Shown in pieces: positions 27,279 to 35,664 of a stretch of DNA of 64,000 nt (position 1 is its first letter; each line of letters starts with the position of its first letter). Source of the stretch: Psychroflexus salis (GTDB lineage Bacteria; Bacteroidota; Bacteroidia; Flavobacteriales; Flavobacteriaceae); NCBI RefSeq assembly GCF_014640175.1, contig NZ_BMGL01000009.1, positions 1 through 64,000 of the forward strand, read 5' to 3'. A program made the translations under genes and the position numbers. A model generated the notes under the pieces. It was not told the DNA's origin, ran no database searches, and saw only the letters and a list, made by a program, of their open reading frames with translations.

Positions 27279-27707
27279 ATGAAAACAATACTTTTTTTAT
27301 TAATAGTTAATTTGAGTATTCCCTCTTTTGCTCAAAATTGGCAACTAGATTTAGAGCAAGCTAAGCTGGAAGCAAAAAAACATCAAAAACAAATTTTGCT
27401 GGTTTTTTCTGGTTCAGATTGGTGTGGACCTTGCATTAAACTTGACCAAGAAATTTGGCAAACAGCAGTGTTTAAAAAACATGCAGAAGCCAATTTAATT
27501 TTGGTAAAAGCAGATTTTCCAAAAAGGAAAGGCAATAAATTATCTGAAAATCAAGCTATAAAAAACACAAAACTTGCTGAAAAATATAATCCTAAGGGTC
27601 ATTTCCCTTTGGTTATATTACTTAACGACAAAGGTGAAGAATTAAATAAGTTAGGCTACAAAAATCTTACTCCAGAACAATACATATTGGCTATTCATGA
27701 AAAATAA
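27279..27707 (+). CDS. Exported thioredoxin-fold protein (WCGPC)
   Basis: A 142-residue protein with a signal peptide (residues 1-18, ending SFAQ). A thioredoxin-like domain follows whose active site is W-C49-G-P-C52 (FSGSDWCGPCIKL). The fold continues with ILVKADFPKRK and KGHFPLVILLNDKGEELNKLGY, where the cis-Pro follows the F. It resembles the thioredoxin_7/DUF255-like reductases found beside ApbE genes. It acts in the periplasm, probably as a thiol reductase for a partner such as the CGC-tailed lipoprotein two genes on. The partner is an inference. It overlaps apbE by 11 bp and is the first gene of the four-gene operon. Confidence 0.88.
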   Translation: MKTILFLLIVNLSIPSFAQNWQLDLEQAKLEAKKHQKQILLVFSGSDWCGPCIKLDQEIWQTAVFKKHAEANLILVKADFPKRKGNKLSENQAIKNTKLAEKYNPKGHFPLVILLNDKGEELNKLGYKNLTPEQYILAIHEK

Positions 27708-28680
27708 TGTCATTTTATTTTGTTTGATGCTAGGTTGTTTTTCAATTCACAGTCAATCTACCTATAAGAGAAATTTCAACTCAATGGGATGCAATTTTGA
27801 CATCACCATAACAGCAAACTCTCAAAAAGAAGCAAACACAAAGATTGATTTAGCTATAGAAGAGATTGAACGTATTGAGCATTTAATCTCGTCTTGGAAA
27901 CCCACTTCTCAAACTTCTAAAATTAATCGAAATGCAGGCATCAAACCTGTAGTTGTAGACCATGAGCTTTTTCAACTCATTAAACGCTCTATTGCTTTAT
28001 CTGAAATTACTGATGGTGCTTTTGATATAAGTTTTGCTGCTACCAACAAAATATGGAAATTCAATGGTAAAGAAATGGAAATGCCTAGTAAAGTAGAAAT
28101 AGCGGAATTTATAAAAGCAATTGGATACAAGGATATTATTTTAAATAATGAAGAAAGTTCTGTTTTTCTTTCCAAAAAAGGAATGAAGATAGGATTTGGT
28201 GCCATAGGTAAAGGTTATGCAGCTGATAAAGCTAAGCATTTATTACAACAGCATGGAGTTTTAGCTGGTATTATTAATGCTTCTGGAGATATGAATAGTT
28301 GGGGTTTACAACCATCGTCAATTCCTTGGAAAGTAGCTATTGTAAATCCTTTAGATGTTTCAAAAAACTTTGGCCTATTTGAGCTTAAAAACAGTGCTGT
28401 TGTAACTTCTGGTAACTATGAAAAATATCTAACGATTGAAGGTAAAAGATATGCACATATTATCGATCCCAGAACAGGCATGCCTACAAAAGGTATTTTA
28501 AGTGTTACTGTATTTGCTCCAAAAGCTGAAATGGCAGATGCATTAGCAACAGCCGTATTTGTATTAGGCGATGAATTAGGCATAAGCTTAATAAATCAAC
28601 TTCCAAAAGTAGAAGCCATTATTGTAAAAGATGATGGCAATTTAAAAACTTCGAATAACATAAACGTTTCAACAAAATGA
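27697..28680 (+). CDS. apbE: FAD:protein FMN transferase ApbE
   Basis: ApbE attaches FMN covalently from FAD to Thr/Ser of exported redox proteins. This 327-residue copy has a signal sequence (VILFCLMLGCFSIHSQ; the Cys within it could alternatively be lipidated). The family signatures are FNSMGCNFDITITA, FDISFAATNKIWKF, IGFGAIGKGYAADKAK, NASGDMNSWG, AHIIDPRTGMPTKG and the metal-binding MADALATAVFVLG. The usual targets (FMN-binding domain, NqrB/C, RnfG) are not encoded in the window, so the substrate may be one of the following two gene products or lie elsewhere. It overlaps thioredoxin (11 bp) and DUF4266 (ATGA). Confidence 0.94.
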   Translation: MKNNVILFCLMLGCFSIHSQSTYKRNFNSMGCNFDITITANSQKEANTKIDLAIEEIERIEHLISSWKPTSQTSKINRNAGIKPVVVDHELFQLIKRSIALSEITDGAFDISFAATNKIWKFNGKEMEMPSKVEIAEFIKAIGYKDIILNNEESSVFLSKKGMKIGFGAIGKGYAADKAKHLLQQHGVLAGIINASGDMNSWGLQPSSIPWKVAIVNPLDVSKNFGLFELKNSAVVTSGNYEKYLTIEGKRYAHIIDPRTGMPTKGILSVTVFAPKAEMADALATAVFVLGDELGISLINQLPKVEAIIVKDDGNLKTSNNINVSTK

Positions 28681-28889
28681 TCAAATCAATTTCTAAACTT
28701 TTAATTATCAGTCTTTTTTTTACCTCTTGTGTAGCGGTTAAAGAATATGAGAAGGTCAATATTAATGACCCTGACATGAAGCTTTCCGAACGTGATTTAG
28801 ACAAGTATAAATCAACTTTCCAATCTTATCGGGAAGCAGCGGCTGGAGCTAATGGTGGCAAAACAGGTGGTGGTTGCGGTTGTAATTAA
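28677..28889 (+). CDS. DUF4266 small lipoprotein with a GGGCGCN tail
   Basis: A 70-residue lipoprotein. The signal KLLIISLFFTSC puts the lipidated Cys at residue 18. The mature part has the DUF4266-like core VKEYEKVNINDPDMKLS, a helix DLDKYKSTFQSYREAAAGA and a Gly-rich tail that ends K-T-G-G-G-C67-G-C69-N70. The C-terminal CGC is the striking feature. It could bind a metal, carry a disulfide or be a modification site. Function unknown. It is translationally coupled to apbE and followed 11 bp later by the DUF3570 gene, so it belongs to the same redox module. It was recognised by the tail and context. Confidence 0.85.
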   Translation: MIKSISKLLIISLFFTSCVAVKEYEKVNINDPDMKLSERDLDKYKSTFQSYREAAAGANGGKTGGGCGCN

Positions 28890-28900
28890 TTATATACAAA

Positions 28901-30232
28901 ATGAAGAACTATAATTTAATAATTGTATTTTCTATTTTAAGCTTTTTATCTGTAAAAGCACAAAATAAAGAAACGAACTACAAAAAAAAGGTTCTCGATC
29001 AAACCGAAATGAAGCTCTTGAGCAGCTACTATTCGCAAGATGGTGAAAATGCTTCAGTAAGTGGTGGTATTGGTAGCGAAGAACTTACCGATATTGCTTC
29101 TACTATTGTAGTAGCTATTCCATTGAATGATGACGATATTTTAACCATAGATGGAAGTATTTCTGCATATACATCTGCTTCATCAAGTAATATTAATCCG
29201 TTTGATGGCAATCAACCAGCTGATCCATTTGTTGCATCTTCGGGTGCATCAAGGCAAGACGTATGGAGTAATGTAGTAGTTTCGTATACGCATTCATCAG
29301 ACGATAGAAATTTTAATTGGACAGGAAATGTTTCTTTTGCCAATGAATATGACTATACTTCTATCGGTTTTGGTGGGAGTGTTTCAAAGCTATTTAACCA
29401 AAAAAATACAGAAATAGGCCTAAAAGCTAATGTATTTCTAGACCAATGGTCACCACAATATCCAATAGAATTGAGAAATGGATTAGGAAAGAATTTACTT
29501 CCTAAAGATGATGGTGGTAAATTTAATTTATCAAATTATATCATAGAAGGCAATCAAGAATACAATATTTCTTTTACCAATTTCGATAATTTAAATCGAA
29601 ACTCTTACAGTTTAGGAATCAGTTTTTCACAAATTCTTTCTAAAAAAGTACAAACTTTGTTTTTAGCAGATTTTATTTTTCAAGATGGTTTATTGTCTAC
29701 CCCTCATCAACGAATTTACTTTGGAGATATAGAAGATAGCTTTATCGAAAACTTTCAATTAGCAAACGACATAGAACGTTTACCAGACACCCGAACAAAA
29801 ATTGCCATAGGGAATAGAACTAATTTTTACATCAATGAAAATCTAGTTATTCGAAGTTTTTATCGCTTTTACACAGACGATTGGGGCATTAATTCGCATA
29901 CGGCTAAAATAGAAACGCCAATTAAAATAGGTGATTTTTTTACAATCTATCCCATGTACCGGTTCTATACTCAAAACAAGGCGGATGATTTTTACTTATA
30001 TAATCAAGCTCTATCAACAGCAAAATATTATACTTCCGATTACGATTTAGCGTCATACGATGCCCATCAGTATGGTCTTGGTTTCAAATATTACGACCCT
30101 TTAGGCAAATTCAATTTAAGTTATTTAAAATTAAAAAGTATCGAATTAGAATTCAATGCATACGAAAGAAGCCAATTTAATTATACCGCAAATATATTTT
30201 CACTCGGATTTAATTTTACGTTAGAAAAATAA
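28901..30232 (+). CDS. DUF3570 outer-membrane beta-barrel protein
   Basis: A 443-residue exported protein with a signal peptide (ending SVKAQ, residues 1-21). The N-terminal part contains ASVSGGIGSEELTDIAST, TIDGSISAYTSASSSN and ASSGASRQD. Repeated amphipathic strands follow (FNWTGNVSFANEYDYTSIGFGGSV and LVIRSFYRFYTDDWGINSHTA). The last residues FSLGFNFTLEK look like a barrel-ending strand. The family DUF3570 has no established function. The thioredoxin-ApbE-DUF4266-DUF3570 order suggests an envelope redox system in which this is the outer-membrane part. The short SGAS at 114-117 partly resembles ApbE flavinylation motifs. It converges on the porin gene 9 bp away with no terminator between. 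Confidence 0.85.
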   Translation: MKNYNLIIVFSILSFLSVKAQNKETNYKKKVLDQTEMKLLSSYYSQDGENASVSGGIGSEELTDIASTIVVAIPLNDDDILTIDGSISAYTSASSSNINPFDGNQPADPFVASSGASRQDVWSNVVVSYTHSSDDRNFNWTGNVSFANEYDYTSIGFGGSVSKLFNQKNTEIGLKANVFLDQWSPQYPIELRNGLGKNLLPKDDGGKFNLSNYIIEGNQEYNISFTNFDNLNRNSYSLGISFSQILSKKVQTLFLADFIFQDGLLSTPHQRIYFGDIEDSFIENFQLANDIERLPDTRTKIAIGNRTNFYINENLVIRSFYRFYTDDWGINSHTAKIETPIKIGDFFTIYPMYRFYTQNKADDFYLYNQALSTAKYYTSDYDLASYDAHQYGLGFKYYDPLGKFNLSYLKLKSIELEFNAYERSQFNYTANIFSLGFNFTLEK

Positions 30233-30241
30233 ATATCACTT

Positions 30242-31585
30242 TCAAAAATATAATTTCGTAATAAAGTTTAACTGAGCAAAATTGCTGCGGTTAAAGACAA
30301 AATCAACTGCATTGGAGTTGAAGTTTTCTTTAATAATAAATAAAGCATCAAATTCTAAACCCTTTAAAAAATCTATTTGGTAAGTTAATTTAGTATTTAA
30401 CTGCCAAAATTCGTCGATGTTGTATTTATTAAAACGAAAATCGTTTTGTTTAGGCCCATACATTTGAATGAATTGAAAATTCAAGTTAATAGCTGGTTTA
30501 ATAAAAAGATAGTTTCCTGTAAACAAAATTGCGTGTGTATCGCCCAGACCTTCCATTCTTGCTCTAGCTATAGAAGTATAAAACCAATCTCTACCTAACT
30601 CTTTTGGGAATAACATTCTACCAGAAGCAAATGCATACGAATATGCTGCTGAAAATCGCAATTGATTTGAATACGCATACTTTAATTTTGAACTTAGTAC
30701 CTGAGCATTTTCGTTTGGTTGAATATACCTGTTTTGATATGGAATATGCTCATCTTGTAGTGGGATTTGGTAAGCATACTGCAAACCTGAGCTCCACTTT
30801 CCTAATTCATATTGTATTTCGGCGAAAGAAATTCCAATTACTTGATCTATATAAAACTGATAAAAATCGAATTGAATTTGCTTTTTTGAAAAACTATAAT
30901 TAAAAATTCCAGCGCCATTACTTCTAATATAGTTTGCATAGGCTGCAACTTCGCCATTAGGCTGTATACCTTGAGGAAACAAACCAATAGCTTCAGAAAA
31001 ATTGTACCAATTAGCGGTAGAGCGCACCAATGTATGTGTTAGCCAAGCAAATTCAAATTTATGTTTGTTGTTATGCTTGTAAACTGTACACAAACCCCGA
31101 TAAGCAAAAGGTCGCATTCGCCCATCACTTTGATTAAAAAACGGAGTGTGTTTACTATAAAAATTTCCGACTTTAGCGTTAAGCTTTTCATTTTTAAACT
31201 GTAAGTAAAATTCATCTAGCGTTAAAATAGAAAAGTCATTTCGATCTAGCACATTGTATAACTCATATTCCCATTTAGCTGACTTTTGGGTTAATTGATC
31301 TATTTTATTTAAGTCAAAATCATCTAAACGAGTTATGTATCTGCTTCCCAAATGAAAACTAAAACTATTGTAAATAGGCGAATTATAATTTAACAGCAAG
31401 GAAGTTGCATTGGTTTGATAATCTTCTAAACCAGATGCTAAGTTTTGCGTATGCATATAAAAATTACGCAACTCGCCGGCAACACCAATTTCTGTGGAAG
31501 ATTTAGATTGCTCAACATCTTCTTGAGCTATAGCAAAACAAGTAGAAATGAGTCCAAATAAAATGAAATGCAGGAGTTTTTTCAT
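30242..31585 (-). CDS. Outer-membrane porin-like beta-barrel protein downstream of cydAB
   Basis: A 447-residue exported barrel with a signal peptide at residues 1-20 (ending CFAIAQ). Many strands alternate aromatic and polar residues (FHLGSRYITRLDDF, LTLDEFYLQFKNEKLNAKVGNFYSKHTPFF, FDYQFYI-type), and it has a terminal Phe (FAQLNFITKLYF). The sequence NAKVGNFY near an extracellular-facing stretch resembles OprD/OprB-type porins of Bacteroidota. The substrate cannot be told. It lies 57 bp after cydB on the same strand and has a promoter element of its own resembling that of cydA, so it may be a partner of respiration under low oxygen. An OprD-type name is possible but uncertain. Confidence 0.72.
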   Translation of the reverse strand: MKKLLHFILFGLISTCFAIAQEDVEQSKSSTEIGVAGELRNFYMHTQNLASGLEDYQTNATSLLLNYNSPIYNSFSFHLGSRYITRLDDFDLNKIDQLTQKSAKWEYELYNVLDRNDFSILTLDEFYLQFKNEKLNAKVGNFYSKHTPFFNQSDGRMRPFAYRGLCTVYKHNNKHKFEFAWLTHTLVRSTANWYNFSEAIGLFPQGIQPNGEVAAYANYIRSNGAGIFNYSFSKKQIQFDFYQFYIDQVIGISFAEIQYELGKWSSGLQYAYQIPLQDEHIPYQNRYIQPNENAQVLSSKLKYAYSNQLRFSAAYSYAFASGRMLFPKELGRDWFYTSIARARMEGLGDTHAILFTGNYLFIKPAINLNFQFIQMYGPKQNDFRFNKYNIDEFWQLNTKLTYQIDFLKGLEFDALFIIKENFNSNAVDFVFNRSNFAQLNFITKLYF

Positions 31586-31626
31586 GTTAGCAAAGTTGCT
31601 AGAAAAAAGAAAAAACTTTGGTTACT

Positions 31627-31639
31627 TATGTTACGTAAA
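31627..31639 (-). promoter_or_regulatory. TATGTTACGTAAA element upstream of the porin gene
   Basis: Twelve of its 13 bases match the element upstream of cydA (34113-34125, TATGTTACATAAA). Here it lies 41 bp before the porin ATG, 29 bp from a weak -7-like CAACTTTG (31598-31591, minus strand). The internal TTACGTAA is palindromic. Binding by a shared regulator is inferred. Confidence 0.5.
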
Positions 31640-31642
31640 AAC

Positions 31643-32680
31643 TTAATAGCCTTCGGAATCTGTTTTTACTTTACCCCAAAATGTTTTATAAACAAAATAG
31701 CTATATAACAACACCAAAGGACCACCGATTGCCACAAAACCCATCATAATTTTTAATGTTTTAATGGATGCTGCTGCATTGTAAATCGTAATACTATTTT
31801 CTATACTTGGGTTAGACAACAACAATCTCGGATACAATTCAAATGCAACAACTACGAGTAGCAAGGCAATGGTAATGCTGGTAAAGATAAAGGCCCAGCC
31901 ATATTTTTTTTTACTAACTAACCTGGGAACGTTAGCAATACTTAAAAAAACTAAAAAAGGAACAACAAATAATATTTTATTTTCTTCAAAAACCACTAAT
32001 AAATGGTCTAAAAATAAAAATCCATAACCCGTAGTAATAATATATGCTACAATAAAAAACACCATGCCTTTTTTTAAGAATCCTTGAATACGGTCGAATA
32101 ATTTGCCTTCTGTTTTAAGCAGTAAATAGATTGCACCATGCATCATAAAAAGGGCTAAACTAGTAAGCCCAACTAAAATTGAAAACGGATTTAAAAATTC
32201 AAAAAAACCTCGGCCTGTGTATTCATAATTTGCATCCAAAGGCATTCCATTTAAAATATTTCCTAATACTACTCCCAACAGAAAAGCCAACATGATGCTA
32301 GATATAGAATAACTCCAATCCCACATAGTTCTCCACCAAGGCATATGTTCCATATTTCTGAATTTAATAGAAATACCTCTGAAAATAATAAAAAGTAAAA
32401 ACAAAATAAACGGCGTATACATGGCAGAAAACAAGGTTCCGTAGAATACAGGAAAACCGGCAAACAAGGTTCCACCACCAATTACTAACCAAACTTCGTT
32501 TCCGTGCCAAGTAGGATCGATAGCTTTTAAAGCCGTCTCTCTACTGGTGTTTTGTTTAAAAAGCATATGCCAAGCTCCAGCTCCAAAATCGAATCCATCT
32601 AAAATGGCATATCCCGAAAAAAGAGCTCCAACTACTAAGAACCACCATGTTGGATAATCTATTCCTAATAAAGTTTCCAT
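31643..32680 (-). CDS. cydB: Cytochrome bd ubiquinol oxidase subunit II
   Basis: CydB is the second membrane subunit of the bd-type terminal quinol oxidase. The 345-residue protein has eight or nine helices (PTWWFLVVGALFSGYAILDGFDFGAGAW, EVWLVIGGGTLFAGFPVFYGTLFS, FILFLLFIIFRGISIKFR). GFDFGAG and the first-helix Trp/Phe pattern are typical, as is NEVWL. The start is the family-typical METLLGIDYPTWWF. It begins 6 bp after the cydA stop, so the two are co-transcribed. The small third subunit (CydX/CydS) is not seen nearby. Confidence 0.95.
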   Translation of the reverse strand: METLLGIDYPTWWFLVVGALFSGYAILDGFDFGAGAWHMLFKQNTSRETALKAIDPTWHGNEVWLVIGGGTLFAGFPVFYGTLFSAMYTPFILFLLFIIFRGISIKFRNMEHMPWWRTMWDWSYSISSIMLAFLLGVVLGNILNGMPLDANYEYTGRGFFEFLNPFSILVGLTSLALFMMHGAIYLLLKTEGKLFDRIQGFLKKGMVFFIVAYIITTGYGFLFLDHLLVVFEENKILFVVPFLVFLSIANVPRLVSKKKYGWAFIFTSITIALLLVVVAFELYPRLLLSNPSIENSITIYNAAASIKTLKIMMGFVAIGGPLVLLYSYFVYKTFWGKVKTDSEGY

Positions 32681-32686
32681 ATATTG

Positions 32687-34063
32687 TTATTTTGCTATTT
32701 CTTTAGCTATTGCTTCATTTAAGCTACCATTGTCAAAATCTATATCACTATCTGGACCACTTTTAATTTTCTTATTCATTAAATAAATAAACAATAAAAA
32801 CAAAATTAGATAAACCACAAAGAACAAGATTAGCGAAAACAAAACCTGATTAGCTTGAACACTTTTTGATAAAGCATCCGATGTTCTTAACAAACCATAC
32901 ACTACCCAAGGCTGCCTACCCATTTCGGCAGCAAACCAACCAAACTGATTAGCTAATTGTGGCAGCAAGGCAGTAAATACGAATGTCCATAGTAACCATT
33001 TTTTTTCAAATAACTTGCCTCGTTTCCATTGCCATAATGCAAATAAGCTTAACGCAATTAAAAACATACCAATGGCTACCATTAAATGATAAAATTGAAA
33101 AACTGCATTTACTTGCGATGGTTGATCTTCTTCAGGAAAAGCATCTAAACCAGTTACTGGAGTTTCAAAATCCTGATGTAACATAAATGAAAGTCCGCCG
33201 GGTAGTTTTAAACCAGTAACAGATTTATCTTCTTTATTAACCCAACCTAGTACATACAAATCTGCTGGAGCTGATTTTTCAAAATGACCTTCCATAGCAG
33301 CTAATTTTGCTGGCTGATTAACTGCAACTCCTTCGGCAGAGCTATGACCTGTAAATAATTGAGCTAAAGAAGCAACTGCTGCAAACACTAAAGTTATTTT
33401 AAATGCTTTTTTAGATAAGAATACAAAGCGTCCCTTTAAAATATAATACGCATGAACACTTAAAATTAAAAAAGTTCCAGCTAAAAAAGCACCGAGCCAA
33501 ACATGCGTTAATCGGTCTACAGAAGATGGGTTAAAAACCATGGCCCAAAAGTCTACAATTTCAGCTCTAGCTTGCATGCCTTCTCCAACAATATGATAAC
33601 CCGCAGGAGTTTGTTGCCAAGAATTGGCTACAACAATCCAAACCGCAGAAAACATTGAACCTAGAAAAACAGCCCAAGTGGCGACCAAATGCACCCAAGG
33701 TTTTACTCGATTCCATCCGAACAATAAAATACCCAACGCACTACTTTCTAGAGCAAATGCAAAAATGCCTTCGGCAGCAAGTGCGCTTCCAAAAATATCG
33801 CCAACATAACGAGAATAAGTTGCCCAATTGGTTCCAAACTCAAATTCCATTACAATACCAGTAACTACACCAATACCAAAAGTAATGGCAAAAATTTTAG
33901 TCCAAAATTTAGCAAGTACTTCGTATTCTTTTTGTTTAGTACGCAAAAACATACTTTCAAAAACAACCATAATTAGACCAATTCCAATACTTAATGGCGG
34001 ATAGATATAATGAAAAGCAACAGTGAAGGCAAATTGGATACGAGAGAGAATTTCTACATCCAT
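32687..34063 (-). CDS. cydA: Cytochrome bd ubiquinol oxidase subunit I
   Basis: CydA carries hemes b558, b595 and d of the bd oxidase, which reduces oxygen with quinol and is favoured at low oxygen. Axial ligands are visible: H18 ([13 protein letters not shown]) and H187 (RLTHVWLG). The acids E99/E106-type lie in [17 protein letters not shown]. The quinol loop shows the short Q-loop form ([16 protein letters not shown]), and [18 protein letters not shown] near 390 contains the conserved Trp and Arg/Thr set. The 458 residues make it a short-loop type. Its promoter region has a -7 box TAGATTTG (34083-34076) and the TATGTTACATAAA element. Confidence 0.96.
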   Translation of the reverse strand: MDVEILSRIQFAFTVAFHYIYPPLSIGIGLIMVVFESMFLRTKQKEYEVLAKFWTKIFAITFGIGVVTGIVMEFEFGTNWATYSRYVGDIFGSALAAEGIFAFALESSALGILLFGWNRVKPWVHLVATWAVFLGSMFSAVWIVVANSWQQTPAGYHIVGEGMQARAEIVDFWAMVFNPSSVDRLTHVWLGAFLAGTFLILSVHAYYILKGRFVFLSKKAFKITLVFAAVASLAQLFTGHSSAEGVAVNQPAKLAAMEGHFEKSAPADLYVLGWVNKEDKSVTGLKLPGGLSFMLHQDFETPVTGLDAFPEEDQPSQVNAVFQFYHLMVAIGMFLIALSLFALWQWKRGKLFEKKWLLWTFVFTALLPQLANQFGWFAAEMGRQPWVVYGLLRTSDALSKSVQANQVLFSLILFFVVYLILFLLFIYLMNKKIKSGPDSDIDFDNGSLNEAIAKEIAK

Positions 34064-34075
34064 ATTTTTTTTTTA

Positions 34076-34083
34076 CAAATCTA
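34076..34083 (-). promoter_or_regulatory. -7 promoter box of cydAB
   Basis: TAGATTTG on the minus strand matches TAnnTTTG and ends 12 nt before the cydA ATG. Transcripts would have a very short leader. No clear -33 TTTG stands at the usual distance, so an activator is likely, perhaps at the element 30 bp upstream. Confidence 0.55.
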
Positions 34084-34112
34084 ATTAAAGCAACAGGAAG
34101 AATTCCGCAACC

Positions 34113-34125
34113 TATGTTACATAAA
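34113..34125 (-). promoter_or_regulatory. TATGTTACATAAA element upstream of cydA
   Basis: A TATG-TTA-CATA inverted repeat with an AAA flank lies 49 bp before the cydA ATG and 29 bp upstream of the -7 box. Almost the same sequence at nearly the same distances stands before the porin gene (31627-31639). A Crp/Fnr-type site is plausible because bd oxidase genes are commonly oxygen-regulated, but no regulator is encoded in the window. Confidence 0.5.
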
Positions 34126-34459
34126 CTATAATTTAAGTATTAACCTGGTTACTTAAAGTTTTAAAACAGCTAAGAATTATTCTAAAAATCATTTCGAAAG
34201 AGCCGAAATAAGCATATCTGTGTACTTCTTCAACTTAAGGAATCGAATTAGTATTAAACAAGTGAATTATTTTGTTTGTTTAAGTTTTGCAAATATTTCA
34301 AATAGCCAAATTGAAGGCTAAATAATTTTATTCTTTTAATTTGCTGAATTTCAGTAACTAATCATAAAAATAATCTGATTTTTAAATTCATTAGATTAAG
34401 TGCAAAGATTTATGATTCAATAAATCTTAAAATTTTATTTATATTTAATCCAGATAAGC
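34126..34459. other. AT-rich intergenic region between divergent cydAB and iron operon
   Basis: About 330 bases without a supported gene. It is very AT-rich and separates the minus-strand cydAB promoter from the plus-strand iron-operon promoter. I saw no tRNA, long repeat or conserved ORF in it. A small TTAACCTGGTTAC near-palindrome near 34140-34152 is the only local structure noticed. Confidence 0.5.
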
Positions 34460-34489
34460 TTTGTTATTTAGAATCATTCCATATATTTG
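34460..34489 (+). promoter_or_regulatory. Promoter with overlapping Fur-like palindrome, iron operon
   Basis: TTTG at 34460-34463, an 18-bp spacer and TATATTTG at 34482-34489 make a good Bacteroidota -33/-7 promoter. Overlapping the spacer and -7 box is a 7-1-7 type palindrome, TTTAGAAT-C-ATTCCATA (34467-34483), in which 6 of 8 half-site pairs match. Fur-family repressors bind such sites. Transcription would start near 34494, about 20 nt before the ATG at 34515. Confidence 0.6.
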
Positions 34490-34514
34490 TCCAAGAAAAA
34501 CAAAAAAATATAAA

Positions 34515-35645
34515 ATGAAGATTTTAAAACACTCTCAATTAGCTATTCTCACAGGTATATTTGCTTTAAGTTTATGGTCATGCTCAGACGACGATGATAA
34601 TGGACTACAAGGATTAACTGTTCCTGATAACTATGTTTCTGTAGATTATGCTACAAATGCTGCTACGGAAGATATGGTAATTGATGAACTTGGAAGTTTA
34701 ACTGCTGATGTTAATGATGCTGAAGCTTCTGCACCCAACGCGGGTATTTCATCTATTGATTATCCTTCAACTTTAGCTTCTATTACAGAATCTAACTATA
34801 AAACACTTGTTGAAGGATGGCTACCAGAATTGGTAAATGCTGCTAATTCTAGCGAAGCTTTTGTAAATCCTGGTTTAGGTAACACTCCAGATGGTACTAG
34901 TGAAGGTGGTTTGTTAGGCACAAGACTTTTAGACGAATATGGACTTGAACTTGAGCAAATGGTAGAAAAAGGTTCTTTTGGTGCTGCGCTTTACAATCAC
35001 GCCATTACAGTAGTAAATAATATAAAATCAGGAGAAGAAGGCTTCAATAATAGTGATGCAATCGATAGACTGGTCGAGATACACGGCACGGAGCCAAGTT
35101 TTGATATAACTGAAGTAACGGCAGCTGCTAAATATTCTAAAAGACGTTCTGATTTAGCTGCACAAACAGGTTTCTTTTTTGATATTAAAAACAACCTAAT
35201 TACAGCTAAAGCTGCTATGGATGCGGGTAACAACTTTAATGTAGAAAGAGATAATGCTTTAGATGAATATTTATTGAACTGGGAAAAATCTAACTTTGCA
35301 ACGGTTATTTTTTACTGTAAATCTACTGTAGATCAATTAAACGGTGCTTTTCAATTAGCCGATGGTGAACAAAGAGAAATTGCTTTAGGTAATGCAATGC
35401 ATGCTTATGGTGAAGGAGTTGCTTTTGCTCATGGTTTCAAAAGAATGCCCATAAAACAAATTACAGATGCTCAAATAGATTTCATTTTAAGTGAATTAAA
35501 AGCTGAAGAAGGACAAAACCCTGAAAGTTACCAATTTTTGAATGATACAAGTCTTTTACAAAATTTGGAAGACTTAATAGGTTACATTCAAAATATTTAC
35601 AACTTTAGCGATGCAGAAGTTGAAAGTTTTTATGTTAACAACTAA
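34515..35645 (+). CDS. DUF4856 lipoprotein, first gene of iron-type operon
   Basis: A 376-residue lipoprotein. The start at 34515 gives a clean signal with Cys at 23 (ALSLWSCSDDDD). A frame opening at 34461 would start upstream of the promoter. The mature protein is largely helical: AATEDMVIDELGSLTADVN, YNHAITVVNNIKSGEEGFNN, and GNAMHAYGEGVAFAHGFKRMP with a His pair. This matches what I know of the DUF4856 family, an imelysin-like relative found beside imelysin genes in Bacteroidota. It is probably a periplasmic or surface lipoprotein of iron acquisition. The ligand is unknown. A hairpin lies between it and the next gene. Confidence 0.75.
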   Translation: MKILKHSQLAILTGIFALSLWSCSDDDDNGLQGLTVPDNYVSVDYATNAATEDMVIDELGSLTADVNDAEASAPNAGISSIDYPSTLASITESNYKTLVEGWLPELVNAANSSEAFVNPGLGNTPDGTSEGGLLGTRLLDEYGLELEQMVEKGSFGAALYNHAITVVNNIKSGEEGFNNSDAIDRLVEIHGTEPSFDITEVTAAAKYSKRRSDLAAQTGFFFDIKNNLITAKAAMDAGNNFNVERDNALDEYLLNWEKSNFATVIFYCKSTVDQLNGAFQLADGEQREIALGNAMHAYGEGVAFAHGFKRMPIKQITDAQIDFILSELKAEEGQNPESYQFLNDTSLLQNLEDLIGYIQNIYNFSDAEVESFYVNN

Positions 35646-35664
35646 AAAAAATAGCATTTAATTA

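Noticed and set aside
28842-28865. AGANGGKT in DUF4266 as an ApbE flavinylation site
   Set aside because: Canonical sites are S/T-G-A-T/S-x-T/S; here the Ser/Thr at the key positions are missing and the Thr is two residues too far.
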